From assembly GCF_018449525.1 (NCBI RefSeq), contig NZ_JAAVUS010000005.1, positions 1-64,000 on the forward strand: a stretch of 64,000 bases of DNA, in the 5' to 3' direction. Positions within the stretch are counted from its first letter, which is position 1. Every line of letters begins with the position of its first letter. Below the pieces are notes generated by a model, which had not been told where the DNA came from, did not search any database, and worked only from the letters and a program-made list of their open reading frames with translations. Source of the DNA: Bradyrhizobium sp. dw_78. GTDB taxonomy: Bacteria > Pseudomonadota > Alphaproteobacteria > Rhizobiales > Xanthobacteraceae. The position numbers were made by a program, and so were the translations under genes. Below are positions 43,203 through 52,642 of the stretch, piece after piece.

Positions 43203-44468
43203 ATGAACCATTTCGACTATCGCAGCGGCGTGCTCCACGCCGAGGCGGTGAATCTTTCCACCTTGGCCGATACCGTCGGCACGCCGTTCTATTGCTATTC
43301 GACCGCGACCCTGGAGCGTCATTACCGGGTCTTCACCGAGGCCTTCGCCGGCGAGAAGACGCTGGTGTGCTATGCCATGAAGGCCAATTCCAACCAGTCG
43401 GTGCTGCGGACGCTGGCGAAACTCGGCGCCGGCGCGGACGTGGTTTCGGGCGGCGAACTCAAGCGGGCGCTGGCCGCCGGCATTCCGCCGCAAAAGATCC
43501 TGTTCTCCGGCGTCGGCAAGACCGAAGCCGAACTGCGTGCGGCGCTGGCCGCCGACATCCTGTGCATCAACGTCGAATCCGAGCCCGAACTGGAATTGCT
43601 GTCGCGGCTCGCCGCCGAGAGCGGCAAGACGGCGCGAATCTCGGTGCGGGTCAATCCGGACGTCGACGCCGGCACCCACGCCAAGATTTCGACCGGAAAA
43701 TCCGAGAACAAGTTCGGCATTCCGCTGTCGCGCGCGCGCGCCGTCTATGCCCGCGCGGCGAAGCTGCCGGGCATCGAGGTCACCGGTGCCGACATGCATA
43801 TCGGCAGCCAGATCACCGATCTCGGGCCGATGGAATCGGCGTTCCGGATCCTGGCCGAATTCGTCCAGACGCTGCGCGCCGACGGCCACACGATCTCGCA
43901 TGTCGATTTCGGCGGCGGCCTCGGCATTCCCTATTACATGGACCGCGAGGCGCCACCGGCGCCCGATGTCTATGCGGCGATGGTCAAGCGGGTGACGCAT
44001 AATCTCGGCTGCACGCTGATGTTCGAGCCGGGCCGGATGATCGTCGGCAATGCCGGCATTCTCGTTGCCCGCGTGATCTATGTGAAGCACGGCGAGGCCA
44101 AGAACTTCGTCATCATCGACGCGGCGATGAACGATCTGATCCGCCCGACGCTCTACGAGGCGCATCACGACATCGTGCCGGTGCGTGAACCCGCCAAGGG
44201 GGCGCCGGCGATCGTGGCCGATGTGGTCGGCCCGGTCTGCGAAAGCGGCGACTACCTCGCGCTCGACCGCCGCATGACCGAGCCCAAGGCCGGCGATCTG
44301 CTGGCGATCATGACGGCCGGCGCCTATGGCGCGGTGCAGTCCGGCACCTACAACACCCGTGCGCTGGTGCCCGAAGTGCTGGTCAAGGACGATCAATATG
44401 CGGTGGTGCGGCCGCGTGTCGACGCCGACGCCCTGATTGCGATGGACAAGCCCGCGCCCTGGCTGTGA
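43203..44468 (+). CDS. lysA: Diaminopimelate decarboxylase
   Basis: 421 residues, PLP-dependent. Final step of lysine synthesis: meso-diaminopimelate to lysine and CO2. The PLP lysine is in VCYAMKANSNQSVLR, followed by HIGSQI, EPGRMIVGNAG and the substrate loop GPVCESGDYLA. ATG 43203 is seven bases after the lipoprotein stop, so the pair is co-transcribed. Followed by a family C repeat. Confidence 0.97.
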   Translation: MNHFDYRSGVLHAEAVNLSTLADTVGTPFYCYSTATLERHYRVFTEAFAGEKTLVCYAMKANSNQSVLRTLAKLGAGADVVSGGELKRALAAGIPPQKILFSGVGKTEAELRAALAADILCINVESEPELELLSRLAAESGKTARISVRVNPDVDAGTHAKISTGKSENKFGIPLSRARAVYARAAKLPGIEVTGADMHIGSQITDLGPMESAFRILAEFVQTLRADGHTISHVDFGGGLGIPYYMDREAPPAPDVYAAMVKRVTHNLGCTLMFEPGRMIVGNAGILVARVIYVKHGEAKNFVIIDAAMNDLIRPTLYEAHHDIVPVREPAKGAPAIVADVVGPVCESGDYLALDRRMTEPKAGDLLAIMTAGAYGAVQSGTYNTRALVPEVLVKDDQYAVVRPRVDADALIAMDKPAPWL

Positions 44469-44515
44469 GCCTCGTGGCTGCAGGCTATTTCTTCGTGACC
44501 ATGACCATAATGCGG

Positions 44516-44610
44516 CGTCGTCCCTGCGAACGCAGGGCTCGTGCGGAGCTTGTCATCGGGCCGCGCTTTGCGCGGACCCGTTGGCTGGGCCGGGACGACG
44601 AAGTGGAGAC
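44516..44610. repeat. Dispersed palindromic repeat, family C
   Basis: Contains the hairpin GTCCCTGCGAACGCAGGG, then GTCATCGGGCCGCGCTTTGCG, GCGGACCCGTTGGC and GGGACGACG. It lies between the convergent lysA and dehydrogenase genes. The GTCATCGGGC-GCGC-TTTGCGC block recurs at 61838-61868. Confidence 0.7.
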
Positions 44611-44621
44611 CCTGACCGGAC

Positions 44622-45527
44622 TCACTTCGCGGCGTGGCTGCCCTTTCCTCCGACGATCACGCCCGCCGCTTTTTCGATCGGCTTGATCGCGGAGGTGAAA
44701 TCGGATTCCGCGCCCGTCTCGCGCATCACCACTTCCCATAGCCGGCCGACCGCCTCGGCGACTTCCATCGACATGCCCAGCGCCTTGGCCTCTTCGAGGA
44801 ACAGCCGCACGTCCTTCACCATCAGCCCGGTGGCGAAGCCGAAGTCGAAGCTGCGCGGCAGCACCGAGCGCGGAAACTTGTCGCGGCTCGCGGTGTTCAT
44901 GCCCGACCCCGCATTGATGACGTCGATCATCACGCTCGGATCGAGCCCCGATTTGACGCCCATGGTGACGGCTTCCGATGTCGCGACGACGGCGGTGGCC
45001 GACAACAGATTGTTCACCAGCTTCATGGTCTGGGCCGAACCGGGCTGCTCGCCGATGAAGAACACCTTGCCGATCGCATCGAGCGCCGGCTTCACCGTCT
45101 CGAAATCGGCGCGCGGGCCCGACACCATCACCGCGAGCGTGCCCTTTTCGGCGCCGCCGACGCCGCCGCTGACGGGACTGTCGAGCAGCACGATGTCGCG
45201 CTTCGCCAGCAGGCCGTGGATCCGCACCGCCATGTGCGTGCCGACGGTGGAGAGATCGACGAAGCGCTTGACGCGCTTGCCTTCGATGACGCCGTTCTGG
45301 CCGGTCGCGACCTCAAGCGAGGCCTGAAGCGAAGGCAGGCTGGCGAACACCGTCTCGACCCGGTCGGCGATATCCCTTGGCGATGATGCCGTCTGCGCGC
45401 CGAGCGCGACCAGCCGGCCGACGGCTTCCTGGCGCGTATCGAACACGATCAGTTGATGTTTGGCCGCGATCAGGCGGCGGGCCATGGGAAAACCCATCTT
45501 GCCCAGGCCGATGAATCCGATGTCCAT
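44622..45527 (-). CDS. NAD(P)-dependent beta-hydroxyacid dehydrogenase (HIBADH family)
   Basis: 301 residues. Rossmann motif GFIGLGKMGFPMARRLI at the start, substrate-binding DSPVSGGVGGAEKGTLAVMVSG and the catalytic Lys in GSAQTMKLVNNLL. The family includes 3-hydroxyisobutyrate, tartronate semialdehyde and 6-phosphogluconate-like dehydrogenases; substrate cannot be fixed. Start at ATG 45527 follows GGGAGGAAACAGC; the frame upstream is treated as non-coding. Confidence 0.92.
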   Translation of the reverse strand: MDIGFIGLGKMGFPMARRLIAAKHQLIVFDTRQEAVGRLVALGAQTASSPRDIADRVETVFASLPSLQASLEVATGQNGVIEGKRVKRFVDLSTVGTHMAVRIHGLLAKRDIVLLDSPVSGGVGGAEKGTLAVMVSGPRADFETVKPALDAIGKVFFIGEQPGSAQTMKLVNNLLSATAVVATSEAVTMGVKSGLDPSVMIDVINAGSGMNTASRDKFPRSVLPRSFDFGFATGLMVKDVRLFLEEAKALGMSMEVAEAVGRLWEVVMRETGAESDFTSAIKPIEKAAGVIVGGKGSHAAK

Positions 45528-45759
45528 GCTGTTTCCTCCCGCCCCTTTTTGATTTTGCCTTATTTGATTATGGCTTATCGTTTGCCGCGAAAACTTCGCG
45601 CGCGATGCGTATGCTGTCAACGCCCGCCGGCGTGCCGGGATTAACGCCAGTTACGGCCTCGTGTTGTGCCGGTTCCGGAGTGTGGGTTGCCGCCACGGAA
45701 AGGGTGCCTCATTGCCGCCGCCGTGCTAGGCTGCTGTTCGGGCGACTACGGAGAGTTTA

Positions 45760-48318
45760 TTGAGCGGCGCCATCCCCGACTCACCAGAGCCAATGCGCGA
45801 TCCCGACGCCGTTGCGCGGCTGCACCTGACGCAGGCCCTGCAACGGGCGAGCTACGTGATCGCGTGGGAGCGCGGCTGGCCGCATCTGGCGCGGCTTCTG
45901 ACGGTCGTCGGCCTGTTCCTGGTGGTGTCATGGGCCGGCCTGTGGCTGGCCTTGCCGTTCATCGCCCGCGCCGCCGGGCTTGGCCTGTTCGTGCTGCTGG
46001 CGCTCGGCGCGCTGTTGCCGATGGTTCGCTTCCGCTGGCCCAACCGCGAAGAAGCGCTCAGCCGTCTCGACCGTGGCACCGGCATCCGCCATCGCCCCGC
46101 CACCGCGCTGACCGATACGCTGGTGACGCAGGATCCGGTCGCGCGCGCGCTGTGGCAGGCGCAGCGCGAGCGAACGCTGGCCTCGATCAAGCGCATTCGC
46201 GCCGGCCTGCCGTCGCCGCGGCTCGCCATCCATGATCCCTGGGCACTGCGCGCGCTGGTCGCGGTGCTGCTGGTGGCGACCTATGTCGCGGCCGGCGATG
46301 AACGCCTGCTGCGCACCGAAGCGGCGTTTGACTGGAATGGCGTGCTGTCGCCGGCCAATGTCCGGGTCGATGCCTGGGTGACGCCGCCGATCTATACCGG
46401 CAAGCCTCCGATCATCCTGTCGGCGGCGAACAAGGATTCCGGGACCGGCAACGCCGCGGGCGCAACCCCATTGCCGGTTCCGGCAGGCAGCACGCTGATC
46501 GTGCGCTCCAGCGGCGGCGCGCTCGACGTCGCGGTCTCCGGCGGCCTGACCGAAGCCCCTTCGACCGAACAGGCCCCGCAAGGCACCAATGAGCGGCGTT
46601 TCACCGTCACCGGCGACGGCGCCGCGCATGTCCGCGCGCCCTCCGGTCAGCCGGAATGGAAATTCAGCGCGATCCCCGACCATGCGCCGTCGATCGCGCT
46701 GACAAAGGATCCGGAGCGTCAGGCCCGCGGCTCGCTGCAGCTTTCCTACAAGATCGAGGACGATTACGGCGTCACCGAAGCGCAGGCCCATGTTGCCGTG
46801 CGCCCTGCCGAGGGGCCGAAGGGCGATACCGAGCCGCGGCCGCTGTTCGACGCGCCGCAATTCGCGCTGGTGCTTCCCAATGCGCGGACGCGCAACGGCG
46901 TCGGGCAGACGGTCAAGGATCTCAGCGAGAATCCCTATGCCGGCGCCGACGTCACCTTGACGCTGACGGCGAAAGACGAGGCCGGCAATGAGGGACATAG
47001 CGAGCCGTCCAGCATGCGGCTTCCGGAGCGGCTGTTCACCAAGCCGCTGGCACGGGCGCTGATCGAGCAGCGCCGTATCCTGGCGCTCGACGCCAACCAG
47101 GGCGGCCAGGTCTATGCCGCGCTGGACGCGCTGATGATCGCGCCGGAACTGTTCACGCCGGAAACCGGCCAGTATCTCGGGCTCTACGATGTCGCCCGGC
47201 AGCTGGAGGCCGCCCATACCGACGATGGGCTGCGCGAGGTGGTCGCCAGCCTGTGGGCGCTGGCCGTCACCATCGAGGACGGCAATATCACCGATGTCGA
47301 CAAGGCCCTGCGCGCCGCGCAGGACGCGCTCAAGCAGGCGCTGGAACGCGGCGCCAGCGACGAGGAGATCAAGAAGCTCACCGATGATCTGCGCGCCGCG
47401 CTGGATAATTTCATGCGCCAGCTTGCCGAGCAGATGCGCAACAATCCGCAAGCCCTGGCCAGCCCGCTCGATCCCAATACCAGGGTGATGCGTCAGCAGG
47501 ATCTCGACAGCATGATCGAGCGCATGGAGCGGCTGTCGCGCTCGGGCGACAAGGACGCCGCCAAGCAATTGCTCGACCAGCTGGAATCGATGCTGGAAAA
47601 TCTGCAAATGGCGCAGCCCGGCCAGTCCGGCGATGGCGACATGGAGCAGGCGCTGAACGAACTCGGCGACGTGATCCGCAAGCAGCAGCAATTGCGCGAC
47701 AAGACGTTCAAGCAGGGCCAGGATTCGCGGCGCGACCGGATGCGCGGCAAGCAGGGCGACCAGGACATGGGCGATTTGCAGCAGGATCAGCAAAGCCTGC
47801 GCGACCGGCTCAACAAGTTGCAGCAGGAGCTTGCCAAGCGCGGCATGGCTGGTCAGGGCCAGCGCGGCCAGAAAGGCGAGCAGGGTCAGGACGGGGACCA
47901 GCAGCAGGGCGACAGCGGTGATCCGCTCGGCGATGCCGGCAGCGCGATGGACGATGCCGGCGGCAGGCTCGGCGAGGGCAACGCCGACGGCGCTGTGGAT
48001 TCGCAGGGCAAGGCGCTCGACGCGCTGCGCAGGGGCGCCCAGAGCATGGCCGAGGCCATGCAGCAGGGCGACGGCGACGGACAAGGCAACGGACCCGGCA
48101 ATCGCGCAGGCCGGCAGCAGAGCACCAGCAATGCCACCGATCCGCTCGGACGGCCGCTGCGCCCCCACGAAAGCGACGATTTGACGGTGAAGATTCCCGG
48201 CGAAATCGACGTGCAGCGGGCGCGCCGGATCCTGGAGGAGCTGCGCCGCCGCCTCGCCGATCCGGCGCGGCCGCAGATCGAGCTCGATTACCTCGAGCGG
48301 CTGCTGAAGGATTATTAG
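45760..48318 (+). CDS. TIGR02302 (DUF4175) membrane protein
   Basis: 852 residues. Two hydrophobic segments near the N terminus (about 47-90) and another near 155-175, then a periplasmic region and a long helical, Gln/Gly/Asp-rich C terminus (about 600-790; blocks such as GQKGEQGQDGDQQQGD). This layout is the TIGR02302 family, confined to Alphaproteobacteria and without known function. TTG 45760 has GGAGAG four bases upstream; ATG 45793 is an alternative. A large open frame on the opposite strand is a composition shadow. Confidence 0.9.
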   Translation: MSGAIPDSPEPMRDPDAVARLHLTQALQRASYVIAWERGWPHLARLLTVVGLFLVVSWAGLWLALPFIARAAGLGLFVLLALGALLPMVRFRWPNREEALSRLDRGTGIRHRPATALTDTLVTQDPVARALWQAQRERTLASIKRIRAGLPSPRLAIHDPWALRALVAVLLVATYVAAGDERLLRTEAAFDWNGVLSPANVRVDAWVTPPIYTGKPPIILSAANKDSGTGNAAGATPLPVPAGSTLIVRSSGGALDVAVSGGLTEAPSTEQAPQGTNERRFTVTGDGAAHVRAPSGQPEWKFSAIPDHAPSIALTKDPERQARGSLQLSYKIEDDYGVTEAQAHVAVRPAEGPKGDTEPRPLFDAPQFALVLPNARTRNGVGQTVKDLSENPYAGADVTLTLTAKDEAGNEGHSEPSSMRLPERLFTKPLARALIEQRRILALDANQGGQVYAALDALMIAPELFTPETGQYLGLYDVARQLEAAHTDDGLREVVASLWALAVTIEDGNITDVDKALRAAQDALKQALERGASDEEIKKLTDDLRAALDNFMRQLAEQMRNNPQALASPLDPNTRVMRQQDLDSMIERMERLSRSGDKDAAKQLLDQLESMLENLQMAQPGQSGDGDMEQALNELGDVIRKQQQLRDKTFKQGQDSRRDRMRGKQGDQDMGDLQQDQQSLRDRLNKLQQELAKRGMAGQGQRGQKGEQGQDGDQQQGDSGDPLGDAGSAMDDAGGRLGEGNADGAVDSQGKALDALRRGAQSMAEAMQQGDGDGQGNGPGNRAGRQQSTSNATDPLGRPLRPHESDDLTVKIPGEIDVQRARRILEELRRRLADPARPQIELDYLERLLKDY

Positions 48319-48344
48319 GCCACACCGCGCCCACTCGGGGACAG

Positions 48345-48437
48345 CGTCATACGCGGGCTTGACCCGCGTATCCATCGTTCTTCTTCGCGTGATTCACTTC
48401 GGAGAGATGGATTGCCGGGTCGAGCCCGGCAATGACG
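48345..48437. repeat. Dispersed palindromic repeat, family C
   Basis: Arms CGTCAT (48345) and ATGACG (48432-48437), with inner inverted pairs ACGCGGG/CCCGCGT and TTGCCGGG/CCCGGCAA. It lies between the convergent TIGR02302 and CpdR-like genes. Confidence 0.7.
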
Positions 48438-48457
48438 AATTGAGGCAGGTCGCCGCG

Positions 48458-48835
48458 CTAATCGCCCTTCCGCGCCGACAAGGCGTCGGCGACCGCGGTG
48501 CGGATGTCGGCCACCGAGAACGGCTTGGTCACGACATCATGCACGATGGCGTTGAGGCCGGATGCGCGCTCGCGCTGGGCGGCGAAACCCGTCATCAGCA
48601 GGATGGTCAGTTCCGGAAAATCGCGGGCGGCGGTCAGCGCCAGCGCGATGCCGTCCATCACCGGCATCTGGATATCGGTAAGGAGCAGGTCGAACGCGCC
48701 GTCTTCGCGGCTCAGGATCTCCAGCGCTTCGGCGCCGTCCTGCGCGGTGACGGTTTCGTGGCCATCCATCGCGATGGCGCGCGCGACCAAAGCGCGCATC
48801 GAGTCTTCATCGTCGGCGATCAGCACGCGTGGCAT
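48458..48835 (-). CDS. cpdR: CpdR-like single-domain response regulator
   Basis: 125 residues, receiver domain only. Acidic pocket ADDED, phospho-acceptor Asp in LLTDIQMPVMDGIAL, Thr in MTGFA and Lys in VTKPFS. The TDIxMPxMDGIALA and MTGFAAQRERA stretches are those of CpdR, which in Caulobacter and Sinorhizobium places ClpXP at the cell pole and controls degradation of cell-cycle proteins. ATG 48835 is used; TTG one codon upstream is unlikely. Confidence 0.85.
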   Translation of the reverse strand: MPRVLIADDEDSMRALVARAIAMDGHETVTAQDGAEALEILSREDGAFDLLLTDIQMPVMDGIALALTAARDFPELTILLMTGFAAQRERASGLNAIVHDVVTKPFSVADIRTAVADALSARKGD

Positions 48836-48856
48836 CAAGGCACCGTTTTCCAGAGC

Positions 48857-48950
48857 TTCGGTTCTGATTCAATCAGAACCGAAACTCTGTCCTCCTTGGT
48901 TTTGACGCGTTTTCTTCACGCGAACCGGAATCCACTTCGCTCGAAAACGC
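48857..48950 (-). repeat. Dispersed mosaic palindromic repeat, family B copy 4 (reverse orientation)
   Basis: The perfect palindrome is at 48860-48880, then TTTTGACGCGTTTTCTTCACG, CGAACCGG and CACTTCGCTCGAAAACGC. It sits between the cpdR-like gene and the zinc-ribbon gene on the minus strand. Confidence 0.85.
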
Positions 48951-48976
48951 CATGGGAAAGCCCGGCAGCATTGCGT

Positions 48977-49906
48977 TCATGTGCTGCCGCCGGCGATGTC
49001 TCTCCGGTTGAAGAAACGTATATCGATATCGCGCCCTTCGGGCGGCGGCGAAGCCAGCCGCGATTTGAACCAGGCTCTTTCGCCCGGCTTGAGCACGGGC
49101 TGCTCCAGCACCGCGTTCCAGGCATAGATTTCCGCGCCCTGGGCGTCGCGGACGCTAAAGCGCAGCCGCGGCAGTTCCACGGCCTTGCGCGTTTCGCCGG
49201 TGATCGCGCCTTCGATCACCAGCACCGGCTTGCCCTCCACGGTTTCGCGGCTGATCTTGACGTCCCTGAAGGCCAGCCCGCGCAGATTCACGCCGAGTCC
49301 GGCCAGCCGGTAGAAGGTCGCGGTCTGTGGCAGCAGGCGCACCACCTCGACGCGCCAGACGATCAGCGCCAGCACCAGCGCGCCCATCGCCGCGCAGGCT
49401 GTGGGCAGGCTGGTGAAGGGGAGGCTGGCCAGGGATTTGACGACCGGCATGTGACGCAGCTTCTGAAGCTGCGCCCGAATCTGCGCCCGAAGCAGCATCC
49501 CTGGCTGCAACAGGGCCCGCAGCTTCGACAGCCGCCCCGGCGGTTCGGCTTCGCCGTCTTCGGCATCGTAGCGGGCTGCCGACGGCCAATCGTCTTCGCT
49601 GCGGGACACGTCGTCCCCGTCGGCAGGCCAATCCGCCGAAATCGAGGGGCTGTCGACAACAGGGGCGTCGTATTCGGTTTCCTCTTCCCGCGCCAAGGCC
49701 TCCCATTCCGAGGCCGCATCCTCCTCGGTGGCCTGCCGGCCGGCGCCCGCGGCGCCGGATACCGAGGCCAATGCCTCGACGGCGTCCTCCGGCCGTGCCA
49801 GCCAGACTTCCTTGCAGCGGGCACAGCGAACGGTACGGCCCGCCGTCCCCAGGGTCGTCAAATCAATGGCGTAGGAGGTCCCGCAATGGGGGCAGACGAT
49901 CTGCAT
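48977..49906 (-). CDS. MJ0042-type zinc-ribbon membrane protein
   Basis: 309 residues. N-terminal zinc finger CPHCGTSYAI...VRCARCKEVW with four cysteines (MJ0042 motif), an acidic linker (about 45-115), a membrane helix (about 165-190, TACAAMGALVLALIVW) and a periplasmic DUF3426-like domain. Found next to ftsE in alphaproteobacteria. Role unknown; the divergent placement may mean shared control with cell division genes. ATG 49906 is used since the zinc finger begins there; the frame remains open for 61 codons upstream. Confidence 0.87.
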   Translation of the reverse strand: MQIVCPHCGTSYAIDLTTLGTAGRTVRCARCKEVWLARPEDAVEALASVSGAAGAGRQATEEDAASEWEALAREEETEYDAPVVDSPSISADWPADGDDVSRSEDDWPSAARYDAEDGEAEPPGRLSKLRALLQPGMLLRAQIRAQLQKLRHMPVVKSLASLPFTSLPTACAAMGALVLALIVWRVEVVRLLPQTATFYRLAGLGVNLRGLAFRDVKISRETVEGKPVLVIEGAITGETRKAVELPRLRFSVRDAQGAEIYAWNAVLEQPVLKPGERAWFKSRLASPPPEGRDIDIRFFNRRDIAGGST

Positions 49907-50108
49907 GGAGCCGATCTCCACAATGGCACCGGAAAAAGTTAAGTTGACCTGCGGAAACAGGCACCCGCGGGCGCATGCTACAAGGCGACCGTTAACGAAT
50001 CGGAAACCATAACCGAAGCAAAACCGTTTCGACCTGTCGGCAATCGCCGCCGGTCGCCGGCCTTCGGTTCGGGTTTTCCGCCTGGACACACCTCGAACGG
50101 AGCTGAGC

Positions 50109-50768
50109 TTGGTTCGGTTCGAAAACGTCGGATTGCGCTACGGGCTCGGCCCGGAGATTCTGCGCGACCTCAGTTTCATGATCCCCGCGCATTCCTTCCA
50201 GTTTCTCACCGGCCCCTCCGGCGCCGGCAAGACCTCGCTGTTGAAGCTGCTGTTTCTGTCGCTGCGGCCGACGCGCGGCCTGGTCAATCTGTTCGGCCGC
50301 GACGTCTCGCTGCTCGGCAAGGACGAGATCGCTGACCTGCGCAAGCGGATCGGCATCGTGTTGCAGGATTTCCGCCTGCTCGACCACATGACGACCTATG
50401 AAAACGTGGCGCTGCCGTTCCGGGTGATGGGCCGCGAGGAATCCAGCTACCGCCGCGAAGTCATCGATCTCTTGAAATGGGTCGGGCTCGGCGAGCGGAT
50501 GGATGCGCTGCCGCCGATCCTGTCCGGCGGCGAAAAGCAGCGGGCGGCGATCGCGCGCGCCGTGATCTCGCGGCCGCATCTGTTGCTGGCGGACGAGCCG
50601 ACCGGCAATGTCGATCCGACGCTGGGGCGGCGCCTGCTGCGGCTGTTCATCGAATTGAACAAGTCCGGAACCGCCGTCGTCATCGCGACCCACGACATCA
50701 CCCTGATGGACCAGTATGAAGCACGGCGGCTGGTGCTGCATCAGGGACGGTTGCATATCTATGAGTAG
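50109..50768 (+). CDS. ftsE: Cell division ATP-binding protein FtsE
   Basis: 219 residues. ABC ATPase: Walker A GPSGAGKTS, Q-loop VLQDFRLLDHMTTYENVALP, signature LSGGEKQR, Walker B LLLADEPTGN and switch His in ATHD. With FtsX it drives peptidoglycan hydrolase activation at the septum. TTG 50109 is the likely start, preceded by CGGAGCTGAGC. The end overlaps ftsX by eight bases. Confidence 0.96.
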   Translation: MVRFENVGLRYGLGPEILRDLSFMIPAHSFQFLTGPSGAGKTSLLKLLFLSLRPTRGLVNLFGRDVSLLGKDEIADLRKRIGIVLQDFRLLDHMTTYENVALPFRVMGREESSYRREVIDLLKWVGLGERMDALPPILSGGEKQRAAIARAVISRPHLLLADEPTGNVDPTLGRRLLRLFIELNKSGTAVVIATHDITLMDQYEARRLVLHQGRLHIYE

Positions 50769-51729
50769 GGCAGACGAACATGGGCCGCTGGTCGATCTCG
50801 GCTACGAGCGCCCGCAGCTGCCGCCGCAGGCGCGCAACATGTCGCCGATCGTGCCGCGGGCCTCGATCGCCGGCCGTGCGCTGGTCGCCGTGGTCGCGAT
50901 CATGACCTTCCTCGCCTCGATGACCACCGGTACGGTGCTGCTGGTGAGCGCGTCGGCGGCGGAGTGGCAATCGGACGTCTCCAGCGAGATCACCGTTCAG
51001 GTTCGGCCCGCCGCCGGGCGCGACCTTGACCGCGACACCCAGGCGGTGGCCGACGTCATGCGCAGGCAGGCCGGCATTATCGAGGTCAGGCCCTTCACCA
51101 AGGAGGAATCCGCCAAATTGCTCGAGCCCTGGCTTGGCACCGGCATTTCGTTCGACGAGTTGCCGGTGCCGCGCGTCATCGTGGCGCAGGTACAACCCGG
51201 CACCGTGCTCGATCTGGCCGCCTTGCGCAGCCGGGTGACGCAAGTGACGCCGACGGCCAGCGTCGACGACCATCGCGCCTGGATCGAGCGGATGCGGTCG
51301 ATGACCGGCGCGACCGTGCTGGCCGGGATCGGCATCCTCGTGCTGGTGATCATCGCGACCATCATTTCGGTTTCGTTCGCCACGCGCGGGGCGATGGCGG
51401 CCAATCGCCCGATCGTCGAGGTCCTGCATTTCGTCGGCGCCGGCGACCGCTATATCGCCAACCGCTTCCTGCGGCATTTCCTCAGGCTTGGGCTGGAGGG
51501 CGGTCTGATCGGTGGCGGCGCGGCGATGCTGGTTTTCGGATTCTCGGAATCGATCACCGGCTGGTTCTCGGGAACCCCGGTCGGGGATCAGTTCGCAGCG
51601 CTGCTGGGGACATTTTCGTTGCGGCCGTCGGGTTATCTGGCGCTGGCGGCGCAGGCGGTGCTGATCGCGGCGATCACCGCCTGGGCCTCGCGGCGGACGC
51701 TGTTCGCCACGCTTGACGACATCGAATGA
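50761..51729 (+). CDS. ftsX: Cell division protein FtsX
   Basis: 322 residues, four membrane helices: one after a cytoplasmic N terminus (about 45-68), then a periplasmic domain (about 69-180) and three further helices. Partner of FtsE; the periplasmic loop normally binds murein hydrolase activators. ATG 50761 lies inside the ftsE end, so translation is coupled. A degenerate family B repeat follows. Confidence 0.95.
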   Translation: MSRADEHGPLVDLGYERPQLPPQARNMSPIVPRASIAGRALVAVVAIMTFLASMTTGTVLLVSASAAEWQSDVSSEITVQVRPAAGRDLDRDTQAVADVMRRQAGIIEVRPFTKEESAKLLEPWLGTGISFDELPVPRVIVAQVQPGTVLDLAALRSRVTQVTPTASVDDHRAWIERMRSMTGATVLAGIGILVLVIIATIISVSFATRGAMAANRPIVEVLHFVGAGDRYIANRFLRHFLRLGLEGGLIGGGAAMLVFGFSESITGWFSGTPVGDQFAALLGTFSLRPSGYLALAAQAVLIAAITAWASRRTLFATLDDIE

Positions 51730-51780
51730 TAAGGGTTTGTGCGTGGATATCGCGACGGCCAGCCTTCATTTCGCCTGAAC

Positions 51781-51842
51781 AAAGCGCGTCAAGACAACGA
51801 GGATAGAGCTTCGGTTCTGATTCAATCGGAATCGAAAACGCT
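51781..51842 (+). repeat. Degenerate family B repeat, copy 5
   Basis: AAAGCGCGTCAAGACAACG, then GAGCTTCGGTTCTGATTCAATCGGAATCG: the right half of the repeat with a decayed palindrome. It lies between ftsX and ydcF. Confidence 0.65.
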
Positions 51843-51910
51843 ATATCCTGGAGCCCGGCCGCCGGGATATCGACCCGACGGACATTCGAGGGGACAAGCG
51901 CCGGCGCCAT

Positions 51911-52642
51911 ATGAGTTCACAGCCCGACGATATTTCAATGAAAGCGCGGGGCGTCGCGCCGCGTCGCCGGCTGCGCGCCGCGACGGTGGCCGTGCTGGCG
52001 ATCATGTTCGTCGGCGCGGCGGTGGGCTTTGTCGGTTTCCTGTCGCAGCTGCACGGCACCGAGATCAAGCCCGGCGGCCATGCCGACGGCATCGTCGTGC
52101 TCACCGGCGGCTCGTCGCGCGTCTCCGACGCGGTGGAACTTCTGGCCGGCGGCTATGGCAAGCGGCTATTGATCTCCGGCGTGCATCCGACCAGCGACGC
52201 CGCCGATATCTCCCGTTCGCTGCCGGACAGCCAGTCGCTGATGAGCTGCTGCGTCGATCTCGACCATTCGGCGGTCAATACCCGCAGCAACGCGGCGGAG
52301 ACGCGGCGCTGGGCCCATGAGCGCGGCTTCAGGTCGCTGATCGTGGTGACGTCGAACTACCATATGCCGCGCGCCATCGTCGAATTGTCGCACGCGATGC
52401 CCGATATCACGCTTATTCCCTTCGCGGTCGTCGGCGACAAATGGCGCGACGAACCGTGGTGGACCAGTGGTGCGACCTTTCGGCTGCTGCTATCGGAATA
52501 TGTGAAATATGTTGCCGCCGAAGTGCGGGTGCATCTCGCCGATATTGGTCTCGATCTGATGCCCGAGGCCGGCGATGTGCCGGGCGGCTCCCTGGTTCCG
52601 CGCAGGTCGGCGACGGCACAGGCCAACAGATCGGGTTATTGA
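51911..52642 (+). CDS. YdcF/DUF218-family membrane protein
   Basis: 243 residues. One N-terminal membrane helix (about 25-47), then a DUF218 domain: DGIVVLTGGSSRVSDAVELL, GKRLLISGVHP, NTRSNAAETRRWA and VVTSNYHMPRA. The family is implicated in envelope polysaccharide or vancomycin-sensitivity (SanA) functions. Its stop overlaps the plsC start (TGATG), linking it to phospholipid synthesis and to ftsEX upstream. Confidence 0.9.
   Translation: MSSQPDDISMKARGVAPRRRLRAATVAVLAIMFVGAAVGFVGFLSQLHGTEIKPGGHADGIVVLTGGSSRVSDAVELLAGGYGKRLLISGVHPTSDAADISRSLPDSQSLMSCCVDLDHSAVNTRSNAAETRRWAHERGFRSLIVVTSNYHMPRAIVELSHAMPDITLIPFAVVGDKWRDEPWWTSGATFRLLLSEYVKYVAAEVRVHLADIGLDLMPEAGDVPGGSLVPRRSATAQANRSGY

Noticed and set aside
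45928..48375. A very long open frame on the minus strand opposite the TIGR02302 gene
   Set aside because: High-GC composition keeps the antisense frame open; the protein is arginine- and histidine-rich without motifs, while the plus strand encodes a recognisable family.
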